NCBI GenBank assembly: GCA_019671135.1
Contig: JAHRHY010000009.1
Location: 1,736,001-1,800,000 of the forward strand
Direction: 5' to 3'
Origin: Linnemannia hyalina
Lineage: Eukaryota; Mortierellomycota; Mortierellomycetes; Mortierellales; Mortierellaceae
DNA length: 64,000 nt
A program made the position numbers and the translations under genes. Every line of letters starts with the position of its first letter. Within the stretch, counting starts at the first letter, position 1. Shown in pieces: positions 59,817 through 64,000 of this stretch. Under the pieces are notes generated by a model. That model was not told where the DNA came from and made no database searches. It saw nothing but the letters and a program-made list of their open reading frames with translations.

Positions 59817-60982
59817 ACCTGTTCTTTTCCTTGAACACTAGGTGTCTACTTCATTCTTATCCCCGTCTTGCTATGTTCTGTTTTCTTTTCGTTTTTACTT
59901 TTAATAGTCGTTATCTTTCTTCTCCTTTTTGCTTTTTTGTCGTTTTTTTTCTACATACTACCACTCTTACTAGTTTAATATCCTTCCATTCACTTTCATT
60001 TTTACCTATTTATCTTTCTTCTCTACACCATGTACATCAAACCCCATCACTATCATTCCCCTTTTTGCTATCAAAAAAGAGCCTCAGCCTGGCGCTGACC
60101 CAACCGCTTTCATCTTACATAGAAAATCCGTATTTGTTTAAGAATACAACAATCCAATTGTCCTCCAACAACCATTGTTTGCATCGTCACGGTTATGAAT
60201 TGGGTTTTATTACGAGAGATGAGGTTGTCGGCGTGTATGTGGAGTTTTGAGTGTGCGTGCGTGCCTGAGTTTGTTTGTTTGAGTTTGTGTTGAAGGCAGT
60301 GCACAGGAAAAAGACCTACAGAATCCTGGCATCTTTTTTTTCTTTCCCTTGTTCGGTTGACCGATGGGGTCGAGACCATTTGCACTTCATGAAAAATTGT
60401 CTAGGGGTAGGGAAGGGGGCATTCAAGGTTTTCATCAGATCCATTTTTACTACTCTCCTGTTTGAGGGGCGTTTTCTTTTTTTCAGAGTCGAAAGTAACT
60501 GAGAGTGTTGGACCTCCCTTTGTTATTTTGAGACATGCGAACGGAGCGAACGACTTTTCACGAACGATCCGAATGGCGAGTTCAGAACAAAAAAGATGGC
60601 ATATGGGACGAAAAATATGCACTTGCGAAGGTTCCTGATGGCGAATCTGGGCTTTCGAATAACGGGCGAGGATATATGCTTTGATGGGGTTTTGGTGTGA
60701 ATATGTCGGGAAGAGAGCGAAAGGGTAAAGAGGAGGGAGAGGAGGCAAGAAGCAGCGATGGATTGTCAGTTCATGGTTGCCCTTTTTTTATTGTTTTTTC
60801 TTGTTTTTCCCTGATGTGCTTTCGCTCTTTCATCCCTTTCCTTCCTTTCTTTCCTTTCTCTTCCTCTTCCTCTCCATCTCTATCTACTCCTCCTCTTCCT
60901 TGTCTCTCCTCCTTATCCCCTATCCAATTCTTTTCCTTCTTTCTAACGATTATACCCTCTCCTCTTACTCTTGCAGGCAATA
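59817..60982. other. Spacer between the zinc-finger and Kelch genes
   Basis: The first ~350 bp are T-rich 3' flank of the zinc-finger gene. The last ~200 bp (60780-60980) are an extreme pyrimidine-rich tract ending in TTGCAG. That could be the 3' end of a leader intron of the Kelch gene or its initiator region. No coding sequence was seen. Confidence 0.55.
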
Positions 60983-63829
60983 ATGTACAAATGTACAACG
61001 ATGACCCTCCAAATTCACCTTGCACTTAACAACAATCAGCCAAATCACACACCACCACCACCAACGCCAATAAACTCAAAATCCTGTCATCGGCACCCCT
61101 TCTCCCTCTCTTCCACACGCTCGAAGCCATCCCTCGCCCTCTTCCTTCTCCTCCTCGCTCACTTCACACTCTCAGTCCTCCTCTTCTGCACAACACCAAC
61201 AACTGCTCAAGCGCCATCCCCACGCCGTCGAACAGCCTACGCAAAAACCCCCAACAACACCCGTCTCTACATCCAAGGTGGCCTCCCCACAGGAACAGGA
61301 TACACTCCCGAATTCAACGAACTCGACCTCACAAAATCTTGGTCGACCTCTGCTCCTGCATGGTCACTCCTCCCACCGGGGTTACCCAACTACCACCATG
61401 CCATGGTCTATGTTAAACCTGAGCACTCTGCGGGACTTGGTGGCGCCAGTGCTGGGAGTCAGGGGTATTTGTTGTCGATTGGTGGGAACACTGTGCCAGG
61501 AATCAACTTTTGGGCATACTACAATATCCAGACCCAGCAATGGACGCCCCTCACATCACAACTAGCGCCTTACCCCGGTCTGGAAGGCCAAACAGCCGTG
61601 TCAGATCCGAATACGGGGCTGGTCTATGTGATAGGAGGGTTCTGGAACCTGGACGGAAAGATAGCGACGACGCTCGGGATCGCTAATTTCTTGACGGTGA
61701 TAGATCCGACGCAGAGTATCGGGACCCGGATTGTGAGCCAGGCGCCGGCGACGGGGTTGAATAACTTGACGGGTGCGGTGGCGGTTTGGTCGACAATGAG
61801 GAGGTCGGTGTTGGTGTTTGGTGGGTCGAGGGCGGTGTCACTTGCGCATGTTGCTGGGTTGGGGATGACGAGTGTTGATGAGTATGATCCTGTTAGAGGT
61901 ACCTGGAGGACCATGGTATGTCCTTTTTTTTTTTTGGTGCATGTTCATTTGCGAGCTCTCCTTTTTGACCATGTGCTAATGGATTTATTTCTGACGCTTG
62001 ATCGTTCGATAGTTGACGAGTGGACCGTCTCTCCCGGGAGCTCGGCTGGACGCCTGCGCCTCCGCCTGTAAGTGGCTCTACTCGTGTTTGATCAGTAACC
62101 AATCGGCAGTCATTTCCCATCACATTGGTTAATCATTCACACCGCCACCAAGCCCCCCACCTAACTTCCCATTAATCAAACCAAACTAGCGGACGATGGT
62201 TCCAAGATCATTGTATTCGGAGGAGAGCTCGACGTCACATCATTCTTAAGCTCAATATACGTCCTCGACGTCGCAACACAGATCTGGAAACGAGGACCAG
62301 ATGTCCCCACCCAACGGTCTCAATCTGCATGCGCGTATCATGACGGGCAGTTTATTGTCTTTGGAGGAACGGGCAGCAGGAACATGTCGGAGGATATGCA
62401 TACCACCCAACCGCTGGTCTTTGATGTCCAGGCATTGATTTGGGTGCTGCAGTTTACACCCAAGGAAGTGCCTTATCCGCCTTCCTCTCCGAACGGCGGA
62501 GGGAATGCGACAGGAAATGGTGGTGAGACCAGGAAGAAGAATAATGTTGGACTGATTGTTGCATGTGCATTTGGAGGGTTTGTGGTTTTGCTTGGTGTTA
62601 TGGTCGCGGTGATTTTGAGTAGAAGAAAGCGAGAGCACAGGAAACGGGATGTCTTTTTGGCTGGTGACAAGCATACCAAGAGACCGGATGGTACTGCTGT
62701 AATCCCCAGTGAAGCGAACGCGTTCATTCATCCCAGCGGAGGAGCAAGAGCAGGAGGTAGAGTTGGCAATGAGGATGATGATGAGGACGATTACCCACCA
62801 TTTCGTCGACCACGGAGTCCACCTGGTCCACCTACCAACAACTACCACCCGTACAAGCCCTTCACACCCACTGAGTATTATCCATCCGCCTATGGCTATA
62901 TACCAACCGCTGTACCAGCACCAGTGCCAGCAACAGGATCAACAGCCCTCAAATCCACCGGATATTACCCAACCGTCTTTGGCAGTGCACCATCGACTAC
63001 AACAGCGGTAGTGATAGCAAAAGGCGTTCCAATCATGGCAGCTGCCGCCGTCGTGAACAGTTCCAGGCCCGTCTCGGCCAGTTCTCGACCTGCCTCATTC
63101 ACAACCACAACAGCGCAGTCGGATCCCTCCTTCTATTACAAACAGATGCAGGCAGAGATGGACAAACCTCAACCCCATCCACCAGCACCACCACAACCAC
63201 AACCGCCACGGCCATCAACATCTGCGCCGCCCAGGACATCCTATACCTCAAGCTATTCGCCCTCTTACTCGGATAATACGGATTCGACAATTCTGGGTCA
63301 TGTAAGCACGATGATCAGTCCGCCTGCTCGTCCTACAATGGATCTTCCCCCTCCTATCCCGCGTCGTCCTCCTTCTGGTTCTGGATATTATTCGATGGTT
63401 TCTGTCGGAGACACGACAGCTCCGATGGCTTCAGCGCAGCAAAAACAACAACAGCGGCGGTCGCCTTCACCGTCAGCACCTGGTCCACAGTACAGGGGCG
63501 ATGAACATGCTCAGCATCAGGAACAAATTTATCGGTCACAACAACAACAGCAGCGTCCACACTACAGCCAACACCAACAACCATACCAACAACCGAGTCC
63601 AACCCCGGGACAGTACAGATACTCGACGGCAACGGCAGAGGAAGACGGGGTACAGTCGCCACAGCCTTCAATCATCGAAGGGTACAATGAGTTCCATGGG
63701 CCATGGACGAACGATCGACGGCGGTACGCGGCGCCACATGCGGTCCGGGATGTGCCCATGGAGACGTATCGCGATTATAAGGTTGAGGCGCCTCGACAGC
63801 CGCAGATGGGGCAAGGGTCCTTTCATTGA
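60983..63829 (+). CDS. Kelch-repeat single-pass membrane protein
   Basis: Exons 60983-61915, 62013-62067 and 62190-63829 give 875 residues from the first ATG; a second at 61001 is also possible. A hydrophobic segment at ~47-72 (LALFLLLLAHFTLSVLLF) ending in AQA suggests a signal peptide with a long N-region. Five or more Kelch motifs follow: YLLSIGGN, VYVIGGFWN, VLVFGGS, IIVFGGELD and FIVFGGTG, with VDEYDPVRGTW, forming an extracellular beta-propeller. A transmembrane helix at ~447-474 (VGLIVACAFGGFVVLLGVMV) is followed by a stop-transfer SRRKREHRKR. The ~400-residue cytoplasmic tail is Pro/Gln/Ser/Tyr-rich and disordered. A surface sensor or adhesion role is inferred. Exon 2 is only 55 bp. 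The 171 bp after the stop hold no other feature. Confidence 0.9.
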
Positions 63830-64000
63830 GAACCCATTTTGAGAGGAGGATAGGTGCGACCGTGCGGGCGCAGGAGGGGTTTCAATGTGGAGGACATTGA
63901 GGAATTGATTTGATCCTTGGGTTTCATCGCGACGTTATTATGTGGTGAACACGTTTCAGGATTTGCTTTGGCGACCTCCTGCGCTTTCTTTTGCCTGAGC

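Overview
The window is nuclear DNA from a filamentous fungus. Genes carry short GT-AG spliceosomal introns, fungal-type ribosomal and mitochondrial genes are present, and start sites sit in A-rich contexts after pyrimidine-rich leaders. The ATP synthase beta chain, the SF3a2/Prp11-like factor and a decayed F-box/leucine-rich protein of the kind expanded in Mortierella relatives point to Mucoromycota, most likely Mortierellomycotina. That placement is an inference from family resemblance, not from a search.

Layout. 1-1974 (minus): a Q/H/S-rich protein with a SANT/Myb-like domain, cut by the left edge. 1975-10956: a 9 kb gene desert with several microsatellites. 10957-12570 (plus): an Fe(II)/2-oxoglutarate oxygenase of the isopenicillin-N-synthase type. 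12571-16654: an AT-rich stretch with one small orphan gene (14202-14582, minus) and a T27 run. 16655-18472 (minus): ribosomal protein eL18. 18922-21148 (minus): Bfr1-family mRNP protein, divergent from mitochondrial ATP synthase beta (22074-24503, plus), whose first intron is almost 900 bp. 25017-27564 (plus): acyl-CoA oxidase with an altered catalytic motif. 27833-28807 (minus): splicing factor SF3a subunit 2. 29326-36634 (minus): a giant F-box protein (about 2,315 residues) with degenerate ankyrin-like segments. 38213-39558 (plus): short-chain dehydrogenase. 39759-40706 (minus): secreted, probably GPI-anchored protein. 41281-42671 (plus): F-box/LRR pseudogene. 43021-45423 (minus): TFIIF alpha (RAP74). 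47978-50329 (plus): coiled-coil protein with a Cys-rich tail. 50330-57262: a 7 kb desert. 57263-59816 (plus): four-finger C2H2 transcription factor. 60983-63829 (plus): Kelch-repeat single-pass membrane protein.

The genes do not form a pathway or biosynthetic cluster. This is a mixed chromosomal segment: housekeeping genes (translation, splicing, transcription, respiration, beta-oxidation) with strong C-ending codon bias, and lineage-specific regulatory or surface proteins next to long non-coding spacers. No tRNA, rRNA, CRISPR array or intact transposon was recognised. The observations most worth following are the missing catalytic Glu in the acyl-CoA oxidase, the giant F-box protein, the AT-rich orphan gene, a GATC-dense island inside the ATP synthase beta intron, and a shared Cbf1-like RTCACGTG site in three promoters.
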